Assembly (NCBI RefSeq): GCF_030252325.1
Contig: NZ_CP126981.1
Location: 4,216,001 to 4,280,000, forward strand
Reading direction: 5' to 3'
Length of the DNA stretch: 64,000 nt
DNA from: Candidatus Mycobacterium wuenschmannii
Lineage (GTDB): Bacteria > Actinomycetota > Actinomycetes > Mycobacteriales > Mycobacteriaceae
Of this stretch, positions 19,329 through 26,954 are shown in pieces. Position numbers and translations under genes: made by a program. Position 1 is the stretch's first letter. The number at the start of each line of letters is the position of its first letter. A model generated the notes under the pieces. The model saw only the letters and a program-made list of their open reading frames with translations. It was not told where the DNA came from and ran no database searches.

Positions 19329-20483
19329 GTGTACCGCCGCACTGTCTTGAAACTTCCGCTGCTGTTGGCGGCGGGCACCGCACTGGCGCAGGCGCCCCGC
19401 GCGTCGGCTGACCCGCCGCGGGCGTCCGCCGAGTCGAGTCGATGGTCCGCCGATCGGGCGAACCGCTGGTACCAAGGGCAGGCCTGGCCCGTCGGCGCAA
19501 ACTTCATCACCTCCACCGCGATCAACCAACTCGAGATGTTCCAGCCGGGCACGTATGACCCGCGCCGCATCGATCAGGAACTCGGCTGGGCCCGGGCCCA
19601 CGGGCTCAACACCGTGCGGGTCTTTTTGCACGATCAGTTGTGGGCACAGGACGCCCGCGGTTTCCAGACGCGCCTCGCCCAGTTCGTCGGCATCACGGCG
19701 CGGCACCGGATCAAGCCCCTGTTCGTGTTGTTCGACTCGTGCTGGGACCCGTTCCCCAAGCTCGGCCCACAGCACGCCCCGACGCCGGGCGTGCACAACT
19801 CCGGCTGGGTACAGGGCCCCGGCGCCGAGCGCATCGACGACAAGCGCTACACCCGCACCCTGCAGGAGTACGTCATTGGTGTGATGACCCAATTCCGCAA
19901 CGACGACCGGGTTTTGGGCTGGGATGTATGGAACGAGCCCGACAACCCCGCGCCGCAGTACGCCCGTGTCGAGCGCGCCGACAAACTGGACCGCGTCGCC
20001 GACCTGCTGCCGCAGGTATTCAACTGGGCGCGGTCGGTGGACGCGCGACAACCGCTCACCAGCGGTGTGTGGGACGGCGCATGGGCAGATCCCGGCAGCC
20101 GCACCACAATTCAGAACATCCAGCTGGCCAACTCCGACGTGATCAGCTTCCACTCCTACGCGGGACCCTCGGCCTTCGAATCCCGCATCGGCGAACTCAC
20201 CCCGCACGGTCGACCCATCCTGTGCACCGAGTACATGGCCCGCACCCAGGGCAGCACGGTCGAATCGATCTTGCCGGTTGCCAAGCGGCACAACGTCGGA
20301 GCGATCAACTGGGGACTGGTGGCGGGCAAGACCCAGACCTACTTCCCGTGGGATTCGTGGAACCACCCGTACTCCCAAGTGCCCAAGGTCTGGTTCCACG
20401 ATCTGCTGCGGCCGGACGGAGCGGCGTTCGACAACACCGAGTCCCAGACCATCAGAAGCCTGAGCGCCGCCACCTTCGGCTGA
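19329..20483 (+). CDS. Secreted GH5-like glycoside hydrolase
   Basis: Probable TIM-barrel glycosidase of clan GH-A. The 384-residue product starts with MYRRTVLKLPLLLAAGTALAQ, a signal peptide with paired arginines, followed by a Pro/Ser/Ala linker. The acid/base glutamate is in GWDVWNEPDN and the likely nucleophile Glu is in ILCTEYMART, at the ends of strands 4 and 7. N-terminal GANFITSTAINQLEMFQ and the FHSYAG segment also fit. Substrate (beta-mannan, glucan or host glycan) is unknown. GTG start; the YnfA gene follows 3 bp later. Confidence 0.85.
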   Translation: MYRRTVLKLPLLLAAGTALAQAPRASADPPRASAESSRWSADRANRWYQGQAWPVGANFITSTAINQLEMFQPGTYDPRRIDQELGWARAHGLNTVRVFLHDQLWAQDARGFQTRLAQFVGITARHRIKPLFVLFDSCWDPFPKLGPQHAPTPGVHNSGWVQGPGAERIDDKRYTRTLQEYVIGVMTQFRNDDRVLGWDVWNEPDNPAPQYARVERADKLDRVADLLPQVFNWARSVDARQPLTSGVWDGAWADPGSRTTIQNIQLANSDVISFHSYAGPSAFESRIGELTPHGRPILCTEYMARTQGSTVESILPVAKRHNVGAINWGLVAGKTQTYFPWDSWNHPYSQVPKVWFHDLLRPDGAAFDNTESQTIRSLSAATFG

Positions 20484-20486
20484 CGC

Positions 20487-20822
20487 ATGACCGTCGCGAA
20501 GTCGATACTGCTGTTCGCGATCGCCGCGGTCCTCGAAATCGGGGGCGCGTGGCTGGTGTGGCAGAGCGTGCGCGAACACCGCGGCTGGATCTGGGCCGGG
20601 TTGGGGGTAATCGCCTTGGGCGCTTATGGATTCGTCGCCACCTTTCAGCCTGACGCGCAGTTCGGTCGGGTATTGGCCGCCTATGGCGGCGTGTTCGTCG
20701 CCGGATCGCTGGCCTGGGGCATGGTGGCGGACGGCTTTCGGCCCGACCGTTGGGACTTCGTCGGCGCGGCGGTCTGTCTGGCCGGCGTCGGCGTGATCAT
20801 GTACGCGCCGCGCGGGCGCTGA
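20487..20822 (+). CDS. YnfA/UPF0060-family small membrane protein
   Basis: Four hydrophobic segments in 111 residues, with the family's conserved [11 protein letters not shown] at the N-terminus and [31 protein letters not shown] in the middle. YnfA proteins belong to the small multidrug resistance fold; transport substrates are uncertain. The start is 3 bp after the GH5-like stop, so the two genes share a transcript. It is convergent with the SDR gene, with adjacent stops. Confidence 0.93.
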   Translation: MTVAKSILLFAIAAVLEIGGAWLVWQSVREHRGWIWAGLGVIALGAYGFVATFQPDAQFGRVLAAYGGVFVAGSLAWGMVADGFRPDRWDFVGAAVCLAGVGVIMYAPRGR

Positions 20823-21680
20823 TCACTCCTTGTGCTCGACGACCCCGGTCGCGTGCTGCGCACGGTCTTCGTAGGCGCGGCGGGCGGTGGTGTCGAAGTT
20901 GAGGAACACCGTGTCGTTGCCCATCTTCTTGTTGAGCCAACGACGGCCGCGGTCCGGCACCAGCGTTGCGACGGCGGCGAACGACTTGCCCCAACCCGGC
21001 ACCGACACGCGGGATTTCGGCTTGTCGAGCACCTTCACGATCGCTGCTGCGATGTCTGCGGGCTCGACGGGCTTCTGCGCCGATGACGGGGTGGTGCCCG
21101 CGATCAGTTCGGTGTTGGTGAACGTCGGCAACACGGCAGAGACGGCGACGCCCTGCGGTGCGAATTCGTCGGCAAGCGCCGTGGTCAACCCGACCACACC
21201 GAATTTCGTTGCGGCATAGACGACCTGGCCGGGAACGGCGACCATGCCCGCCAACGATGCGATGTTGACGATGTGCCCGCTGCGGCGCCTCACCATGTCG
21301 GGCAGCACCAGCTGGCAACCGGTCAGCACACCGTAGAGGTTCACCTCGATCGACGAGCGGATGGCCTGCGCCGACTGCTCGAGGAAGGGGCCGACCGGCA
21401 TGACGCCGGCGTTGTTGATCAGCACGTCGATGTGCCCGCCGCCGTCGGCGCGGGCCTTGTCGAGGAAGGCCGCGAACGACTCCTTGTCGGTGACGTCGAG
21501 GGGATGACCGCTTACCTGACCCAGGCTGCTGATGCCGGCGACGGCGCTCTCGAGCACGTCGAGGTCCCGGTCGCCGATGACCACCCGGGCGCCGCGGGCC
21601 AGTAGCGCCTGCGCAGTGGCGTAGCCGATGCCGCGAGCAGCGCCGGTGATGACGATGGTCTTACCTCTGATGCGGTCCAT
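20823..21680 (-). CDS. Short-chain dehydrogenase/reductase
   Basis: Classical SDR oxidoreductase of 285 residues, longer than average because of a C-terminal extension. Cofactor motif TGAARGIG and acidic Asp after the second strand (VVIGDRDLD) suggest NAD use. The catalytic Tyr and Lys are in YAATKFGVVG and NNAG is present. ATG at 21680 is used; the open frame upstream has no cofactor-binding sequence. Substrate unknown. Confidence 0.9.
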   Translation of the reverse strand: MDRIRGKTIVITGAARGIGYATAQALLARGARVVIGDRDLDVLESAVAGISSLGQVSGHPLDVTDKESFAAFLDKARADGGGHIDVLINNAGVMPVGPFLEQSAQAIRSSIEVNLYGVLTGCQLVLPDMVRRRSGHIVNIASLAGMVAVPGQVVYAATKFGVVGLTTALADEFAPQGVAVSAVLPTFTNTELIAGTTPSSAQKPVEPADIAAAIVKVLDKPKSRVSVPGWGKSFAAVATLVPDRGRRWLNKKMGNDTVFLNFDTTARRAYEDRAQHATGVVEHKE

Positions 21681-21953
21681 TCGACGGACTTTACAGGTGT
21701 CAAGTCCGTGGCGGAACTGTGTCGCGGACACCGGATCGTCGCTGCTCAGCGCCCTGATGGAACCGGCGCGACCGCGCGCTCGTCGGAAATTACATACCAG
21801 GGGCTCAGGTTTTGTGCGTCCAGTAAGCCGGACAGTCCACATATTGCGCTCAGGTAATAACGTCTGGTATTTCTAGAAGTGCAAACGATACTAAACGAAT
21901 GAAACATGGCAGATTTACGAATCACCGGTCTGCACTCTCGGGAGAGGAGCCCC

Positions 21954-22745
21954 ATGAGACCGACATCCGTGGGCACCGCCGTCAGAGCATTCTCCCTCGG
22001 TCAGAGCTATAGCTGGCCCGATCCCGACATCGAGGGCACCCTTGTGGTCTCCGAGCCGTCGGCGGACCCGGAGTTGTGGGCTGAGTACACCGCGGGCGCG
22101 GTGCGCAGCTACAGCAAGCGCGGCGTGGAATCCGCACTCGACCTCGAAGCGCTGCGTACCGGTAGCGACACGATCATGTTCGGCGCCGTCGTCGCCGACT
22201 CCGGCCACGTCGTCGGTGGCTACCGCGCCATCGCGTTGGGCTCATCGGCCGACTCGCATGCCGTCGAGGAGTGGGCGGGTCAGCCCGGTCAACACGATGT
22301 GCGACGGATGATCGACGAACGCGTGCCCTATGGCGTGCTGGAGATGAAGTCCGGCTGGGTCACGGACGCCGCCGGCCGCAACCCTTTACTCACCACCGCG
22401 CTGGCGCGCAGCTGCTTCTACATGATGGTCATGCTGGATTTCCAGTACACGATGTGCACGGCCGCGGTGCCGGTGCTCAACAGCTGGCGCTCGTCAGGGT
22501 CTGTGGTCGCGCCCATCCCGGCGACGCCGTACCCCAGCGAGCATTACCGCACCAAGATGATGTGGTGGAACCGACGCGACTTCGTCAGCCACGCCAAGCC
22601 CAACCAGCTCACCAAAATCGTCAGTGAGACAAAGGATTTGCTCCACGAGCAATTCCGCCGGGGGCCCGCCGCCGCCGATATCACCAGCCTCGTCCCGTCC
22701 ACTCCGGCGCAGCTCGTTCTCGCCGATGCCTTCGAGGTGGCCTAG
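21954..22745 (+). CDS. Unknown protein, possible GNAT/LuxI-fold acyltransferase
   Basis: Not confidently recognised; 263 residues. The order of features (beta-rich start with SDTIMFGAVVADSGHVVGGYRAI, an Arg/Glu segment RRMIDERVPYGVLEMKSGWV, then a helix ARSCFYMMVMLDFQYTMC) resembles the GNAT-like fold of N-acyl amino acid and acyl-homoserine-lactone synthases. I see no decisive acyl-CoA loop. The ATG is preceded by a good ribosome site GAGAGGAG. A 74-residue gene follows 59 bp later on the same strand and may be its partner. Confidence 0.6.
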   Translation: MRPTSVGTAVRAFSLGQSYSWPDPDIEGTLVVSEPSADPELWAEYTAGAVRSYSKRGVESALDLEALRTGSDTIMFGAVVADSGHVVGGYRAIALGSSADSHAVEEWAGQPGQHDVRRMIDERVPYGVLEMKSGWVTDAAGRNPLLTTALARSCFYMMVMLDFQYTMCTAAVPVLNSWRSSGSVVAPIPATPYPSEHYRTKMMWWNRRDFVSHAKPNQLTKIVSETKDLLHEQFRRGPAAADITSLVPSTPAQLVLADAFEVA

Positions 22746-22804
22746 CCATTACGCCTTCAGCTACTCACCCACGCCCCGTCCACCCAATTGCAGAGGTAAC
22801 CACC

Positions 22805-23029
22805 ATGGAAAGCAAGAACTCAGAACCGGTCTGGATCATGTTCGCCACCGACGTCGAGAGTCGCGACAAGCTGGTCAAGTACGCCGGCGGGTCGCAGTAC
22901 CAGGTCGACCCGAACACCGCAGCCTCGCTGATCCTGGTCGGCGCGGCGGAGCGGCTGGCCTCGCCGCTGGAAGCGCCGGTGCTGCCCGGTGTCAGCGGCA
23001 TGTCGATGGTCAACCGCGAAAGCGCCTGA
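22805..23029 (+). CDS. Small protein of unknown function, 74 residues
   Basis: No known family seen. The sequence VWIMFATDVESRDKLVKYAGGSQYQVDPNTAASL... has a predicted alpha-beta mix and ends in a flexible tail; no Cys and no membrane segment. Codon use looks coding and GAGGTAAC precedes the ATG. Its position just after the GNAT-like gene suggests a two-gene unit. It could be a leader or precursor peptide or a small binding partner; there is no direct evidence. Confidence 0.6.
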   Translation: MESKNSEPVWIMFATDVESRDKLVKYAGGSQYQVDPNTAASLILVGAAERLASPLEAPVLPGVSGMSMVNRESA

Positions 23030-23035
23030 GCCTCT

Positions 23036-24184
23036 TTAGATCCCGAGGTCCTTGGCGACGATAGTCTTCATGATCTCGGTGGTCCCACCGTAAATAGTCT
23101 GGATGCGGGCGTCGACGAAAGCCCGCGACACCGGATACTCCCGCATATACCCGTAGCCACCGTGCAGCTGTAAGCACCGGTCGGCGGTGCGCACCTGAAG
23201 CTCGGTGGTCCACCACTTCAACTTCGCGGCTCGCGCCGCGGTCAACTCGCCCTCCAGATGCTCGGCGATGCAATCGTCGAGATAGGTGCGTGCGACGTCG
23301 ATTTCGGTCGACAGCTCGGCGATCACGAACTGGGTGTTCTGCAGCGCCGAGATGGGTGAGCCGAAAGCCTTGCGCTGCTTGACGTAATCGAGCGTCTCGG
23401 CCAGCACGCCTTCGGCGGCACCCACCGCACCCACGGCCAGCGAGAGCCGCTCCTGGGGCAGGTTGTTCATCAGCTGATAGAAGCCCCGGCCCTCCTCCCC
23501 GAGCAGATTGTCGACGGGCACCCGCATGTCGGTGAAGCTGAGCTCGCTGGTGTCCTGGGCGTGCAGGCCGATCTTCTCCAGGTTGCGTCCGCGGCTGAAC
23601 CCGGGTGTGTCCGGTTCGACGACGAACAGCGACAGCCCCTTGTGCCGGTCCGGGCTGGTGCGGGCGGCGACGACGAACAGGTCGCCGGTCTGGCCGTTGG
23701 AGATGAAGGTCTTCGCGCCGTTGAGCACGTAGTGGTCGCCGTCGCGCACCGCGGTGGTGCGCATCCCGGCGAGGTCGCTGCCGGCGCCCGGCTCCGTCAT
23801 CGCAATGCCGATCACCGTCTCGCCCGTAACCACACCCGGCAGCCAGCGCTGCTTCTGCTCGGCCGTCGTCAGCTCGGTCAGGTAGGGCAGCACGATGTCG
23901 TTCTGCAGCGACAGCGCGATGGCCTCGGCGGCCGCACCGGCGCGCTGCAGTTCGTCGACGACGATCGCGTTGTAGCGGAAATCCTCGACGCCCGGCCCGC
24001 CGAACTCCTCGGGGACCGAAAACGCCAGCAGGCCAAGTTTGCCGGCCTCGGTGAACAGCGACCGGTCCACGCAGCCGGCCTTCTCCCACTCCTCGTGGGC
24101 CGGCACGACCGTCTGCTGCACAAACTCGTGCACCATGTCGCGGAACTGGCGATGCTCGGAGGTGTACTCCAGCCGCGCGCTCAC
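23036..24184 (-). CDS. Acyl-CoA dehydrogenase
   Basis: FAD-dependent acyl-CoA dehydrogenase, 382 residues, in beta-oxidation or branched-chain catabolism. It has the signatures IAMTEPGAGSDLAGM and QLHGGYGYMREYPVSRAFVDARI. The C-terminal loop reads YGGTTEIMK rather than YEGT, as in the isovaleryl- and long-chain types where the catalytic Glu lies elsewhere. GTG at 24184 overlaps the stop of the second dehydrogenase gene (GTGA), so the pair is translationally coupled. The long reading frame beyond 24184 is a shadow of that neighbour. Confidence 0.93.
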   Translation of the reverse strand: MSARLEYTSEHRQFRDMVHEFVQQTVVPAHEEWEKAGCVDRSLFTEAGKLGLLAFSVPEEFGGPGVEDFRYNAIVVDELQRAGAAAEAIALSLQNDIVLPYLTELTTAEQKQRWLPGVVTGETVIGIAMTEPGAGSDLAGMRTTAVRDGDHYVLNGAKTFISNGQTGDLFVVAARTSPDRHKGLSLFVVEPDTPGFSRGRNLEKIGLHAQDTSELSFTDMRVPVDNLLGEEGRGFYQLMNNLPQERLSLAVGAVGAAEGVLAETLDYVKQRKAFGSPISALQNTQFVIAELSTEIDVARTYLDDCIAEHLEGELTAARAAKLKWWTTELQVRTADRCLQLHGGYGYMREYPVSRAFVDARIQTIYGGTTEIMKTIVAKDLGI

Positions 24185-25365
24185 TTGAAGGCGCCCAGTC
24201 CGGTGAACGCCTGACCCAGGATCAGCTGATGCATTTCCGGAGTGCCCTCGTAGGTCAGCACCGACTCGAGGTTGACCATGTGCCGGATCACCGGGTACTC
24301 CAACGATATTCCGTTGCCGCCCAGGATGGTTCGCGCGGTCCGGCAGATCTCGATCGCCTCGCGGGTGTTGTTCAACTTGCCGAAGCTGACCTGCTCGGGG
24401 CGCAGCCCGCTGGTGTCTTTCAGTCGGCCCAGTTGCAGCGCGAGCAGCAGGCCCTTGTGCAATTCGACGGCCATGTCGACGAGTTTGGCTTGGGTGAGCT
24501 GAAATCCGGCGATCGGCTGGCCGAATTGGGTGCGCTCGCCCGCGTAGTCGAGCGCGGCCTGCCATGCCGATCGCGCGGCGCCCATCGAGCCCCAGATGAT
24601 GCCGTATCGCGCCTCGGACAGACACGACAGTGGCCCCGTGAGGCCCTGCACCTCGGGCAGCATCGCGTCGTCGGGCAGGCGGACGTCGTCGAGCACCAAC
24701 TCGCTGGTGATCGACGCGCGCAGCGAGAGCTTGTGGTGGATGGTGTTGGCCGAGAAGCCGGCGGTGTCGGTGGGGACGACGAACCCGCGCACGCCGTCGT
24801 CGGTGGCCGCCCAGACCACCGCGACGTCGGCGACCGACCCGTTGGTGATCCACATCTTGCGGCCGTTGAGTACCCAGTCCGATCCGTCGCGCTTGGCGCG
24901 GGTGGTCATCGAGGCGGGATCGGAGCCGGCGTCGGGCTCGGTCAGGCCGAAGCAGCCGAGCAGTTCGCCGGCGGCCATGCCGGGCAGCCACTGCTGCTTC
25001 TGGTCCTCGGAGCCGAATCGCCAGATCGCGAACATCGCCAGCGAACCCTGTACGGAGACCATCGACCGGATTCCGGAGTCGGCGGCCTCGAGCTCGGTAC
25101 ATGCCAGCCCGTAGTGCACGGCCGATGCGCCGCCGCAGCCGTAGCCCTCCAGGTGCATACCGAGCAGACCGAGCTGTCCGAAGTGTTTGGCCAGCTCACG
25201 GACCGGAAGGTCGCCGATCTCGAACCACTCGGCGATGTGCGGCAAGACGTGTTCGCCGCAGAACTGCCGGACGGTGTCGCGCACCGCGATCTCGTCGTCG
25301 GACAGCGAAGCGTCCAGACCGAGCGGATCCTGCGGATTGAAGGCGGGTGGTGTGCCGGTACTCAT
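24181..25365 (-). CDS. Acyl-CoA dehydrogenase, glutaryl-CoA dehydrogenase-like (FadE7-like)
   Basis: FAD flavoenzyme of 394 residues. It has FGLTEPDAGSDPASM, WITNGSVADVAVVWA and the C-terminal TYEGTPEMHQLILGQAFTG, whose Glu matches the catalytic base of glutaryl-CoA-type dehydrogenases. Its length and the following mmpL/mmpS genes match M. tuberculosis fadE7 (Rv0400c). The ATG at 25365 begins MSTGTPPAFNPQDP and is preferred to the longer upstream frame, which overlaps the small secreted gene region. Physiological substrate not known. Confidence 0.9.
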   Translation of the reverse strand: MSTGTPPAFNPQDPLGLDASLSDDEIAVRDTVRQFCGEHVLPHIAEWFEIGDLPVRELAKHFGQLGLLGMHLEGYGCGGASAVHYGLACTELEAADSGIRSMVSVQGSLAMFAIWRFGSEDQKQQWLPGMAAGELLGCFGLTEPDAGSDPASMTTRAKRDGSDWVLNGRKMWITNGSVADVAVVWAATDDGVRGFVVPTDTAGFSANTIHHKLSLRASITSELVLDDVRLPDDAMLPEVQGLTGPLSCLSEARYGIIWGSMGAARSAWQAALDYAGERTQFGQPIAGFQLTQAKLVDMAVELHKGLLLALQLGRLKDTSGLRPEQVSFGKLNNTREAIEICRTARTILGGNGISLEYPVIRHMVNLESVLTYEGTPEMHQLILGQAFTGLGAFK

Positions 25366-25436
25366 GTGCCCATACTGCCACCGCGGGAAAGTCGGCCTAG
25401 GCTGCCTTCGGGGGACTGAACATGGAGGTGACGGGC

Positions 25437-25790
25437 ATGCCCTCACTCGGTCGCATCTCAGCCGTCGTTCTGACCGCCATCGCGTTGGCGCCGCCGGCCG
25501 TCGCGGACCCGGTCGATCCGATCCCCGGCAACGGCGTCTTCGTGGTCGGGCCCGACGTCGCACCGGGGCTCTATCACACGGCCGGTTCGGGTTCGACGTT
25601 CGGCGTGTGGATCAACAACGTGCCGACCCAGGAGTCGATGTGCTCTTGGTTCACCTACAGCACCCCCGATGCCGCCAAAGACCATGTGCTGCAGACCAAC
25701 TCATCCGTCGGGCCGATGTACGCGAACATCAATACCGGCGTCAAGGCCTTCGAGTCACAGAATTGTCAGCCCTGGACCCGGGTGCCGTAA
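25437..25790 (+). CDS. Small secreted protein
   Basis: About 117 residues, starting with a Sec signal peptide (MPSLGRISAVVLTAIALAPP, cleavage probably after AVA). The mature part has two cysteines (SMCSWF and QNCQPW) that may form a disulfide, and a GxYxT/AxGS pattern seen in several small mycobacterial exported proteins. Function unknown. An in-frame start at 25422 would add five residues. It is divergent from the FadE7-like gene. Confidence 0.78.
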   Translation: MPSLGRISAVVLTAIALAPPAVADPVDPIPGNGVFVVGPDVAPGLYHTAGSGSTFGVWINNVPTQESMCSWFTYSTPDAAKDHVLQTNSSVGPMYANINTGVKAFESQNCQPWTRVP

Positions 25791-25807
25791 AGCATTCGGG
25801 CGCAGCG

Positions 25808-26017
25808 CTAGTCGCAATTGACGCACACGCCGGTCACCGACCGTTGCATGCCGCAGCTGCAGAAGGTGCCCTCGCGCCGGACGTCGCCGGAACGCTGTCG
25901 CTTCTCGTTCGGGGTACTCGCCGGTGCGGTCGCCGCGGGATGAGACTCACGCGGTTGGTCTGCGGTGGTCACATTGCTCAACGATAAGCGCGTGGACGGC
26001 TCGTGTCGGCTGCTCAT
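25808..26017 (-). CDS. Small protein with a C-terminal zinc-ribbon-like end
   Basis: About 69 residues from the ATG at 26017. The N-terminal two-thirds is polar and probably disordered, and the last 18 residues read FCSCGMQRSVTGVCVNCD, a CxC...CxxC arrangement like a small zinc ribbon. It lies just after the MaoC gene on the same strand, at the end of the mmpS/mmpL operon, with only partial coding evidence. A longer frame starting at 26089 overlaps the MaoC gene. Confidence 0.5.
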   Translation of the reverse strand: MSSRHEPSTRLSLSNVTTADQPRESHPAATAPASTPNEKRQRSGDVRREGTFCSCGMQRSVTGVCVNCD

Positions 26018-26085
26018 ACCGTTTCGCGCCAACACTTCAGCATCCTTTTGTCGTCTGGCTGACCATGATTCATGCTCCGCACACC

Positions 26086-26532
26086 TCACTGCTTGGCGAA
26101 CACCAGCAGGCGCGCCTTGCTGCTCTGCCGGATCTCACCGTCCTGGTTCACGGTGTCGTAGGCGATGGTGACGAAACCACGGGTGGCGTTCGGCTTGGCT
26201 TGCACGTCGACGATCTCGGCCTCCACGTGAAGTTTGTCGCCCGGACGTGTCGCGGTGGGCCAGGCGACCTCGCCACCGGCGCCGATGATCCCGTTGGCCA
26301 CTGGCATCCCCGAAGTCACGAGCAGTCGCATCGTGATGGCCGCGGTGTGCCAACCGCTGGCGGCGAGGCTCTTGAAGAAGGTCTCGCGAGCGGTGTCCTC
26401 ACTCACGTGGAATGGCTGTGGGTCCCACTTGGTGGCGAACTCGACGATGTCGTCAGCGGTGAGTTCGTAATCGTCTGTGCGAAAACGGTATCCGACATGA
26501 ATGTCGTCGAGCCAGAGTTCGCTGCTCATCAT
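26086..26532 (-). CDS. MaoC-like dehydratase
   Basis: Hotdog-fold (R)-specific enoyl-CoA hydratase family, 148 residues. The segment FATKWDPQPFHVSEDTARETFFKSLAASGWHTAAI carries the MaoC-type Asp and His placement. Two ATGs are adjacent; the first overlaps the stop of the preceding membrane-protein gene as ATGATGA. It is in the mmpS/mmpL operon, so its substrate may be an acyl chain exported by the MmpL protein, but that is inference. Confidence 0.85.
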   Translation of the reverse strand: MMSSELWLDDIHVGYRFRTDDYELTADDIVEFATKWDPQPFHVSEDTARETFFKSLAASGWHTAAITMRLLVTSGMPVANGIIGAGGEVAWPTATRPGDKLHVEAEIVDVQAKPNATRGFVTIAYDTVNQDGEIRQSSKARLLVFAKQ

Positions 26533-26954
26533 GCCGCCTTCTCGATGCGGCGTTTCAGCCGGCCGCTCAGGAACATTCGCATGGTCAGGTTCGTCGACGT
26601 GATCATCGGGATGAAGCCCAGGTAAGTCCGCTCGGACGGTTGCGCGCCGTGCAGATGCTCGAGGCTGCCGAAGATGTAAAACGCTCCGATGGTGAAGAAG
26701 GCCGCTGGAATGGCGAAGGCCAGGATTGGCCTGCGGGCATCGACAACCTGTGTTGCCAACGGTTTCTCGTAATCTTCGAGCGCCACTTTCTTGCGCAGCT
26801 TACCCAGAATGGTCGGTACGGCGTTGACTTCGCTGGCCAGCGGTACCGTTGGCTGACGCAGCACGCGCGCGACGTAGACCGACGCGCAGGTGGCGAAGAC
26901 CAATGCGAGCACGAAGGTGATCGCGGTCAGGTAATTCCACAGATTCCAATTCAT
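26529..26954 (-). CDS. Membrane protein, unknown function, 141 residues
   Basis: Two hydrophobic segments near residues 7-27 (LWNYLTAITFVLALVFATCASV) and about 79-100 (ILAFAIPAAFFTIGAFYIFG), with a basic loop and basic tail between and after them. No enzyme motif. ATG at 26954 overlaps the MmpL stop by 4 bases, and its own stop overlaps the MaoC start, so it is locked into the operon and may be an accessory factor of the transporter. Confidence 0.75.
   Translation of the reverse strand: MNWNLWNYLTAITFVLALVFATCASVYVARVLRQPTVPLASEVNAVPTILGKLRKKVALEDYEKPLATQVVDARRPILAFAIPAAFFTIGAFYIFGSLEHLHGAQPSERTYLGFIPMITSTNLTMRMFLSGRLKRRIEKAA

Noticed and set aside
19200..20579. 459-codon minus-strand frame opposite the GH5-like gene
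   Set aside because: It lies wholly against a well-supported secreted hydrolase with catalytic Glu motifs and shows no known domain.
24185..25102. Upstream extension of the acyl-CoA dehydrogenase frame
   Set aside because: It runs through the second dehydrogenase gene, which has all family motifs in its own frame; the GTG at 24184 gives a normal-length protein.
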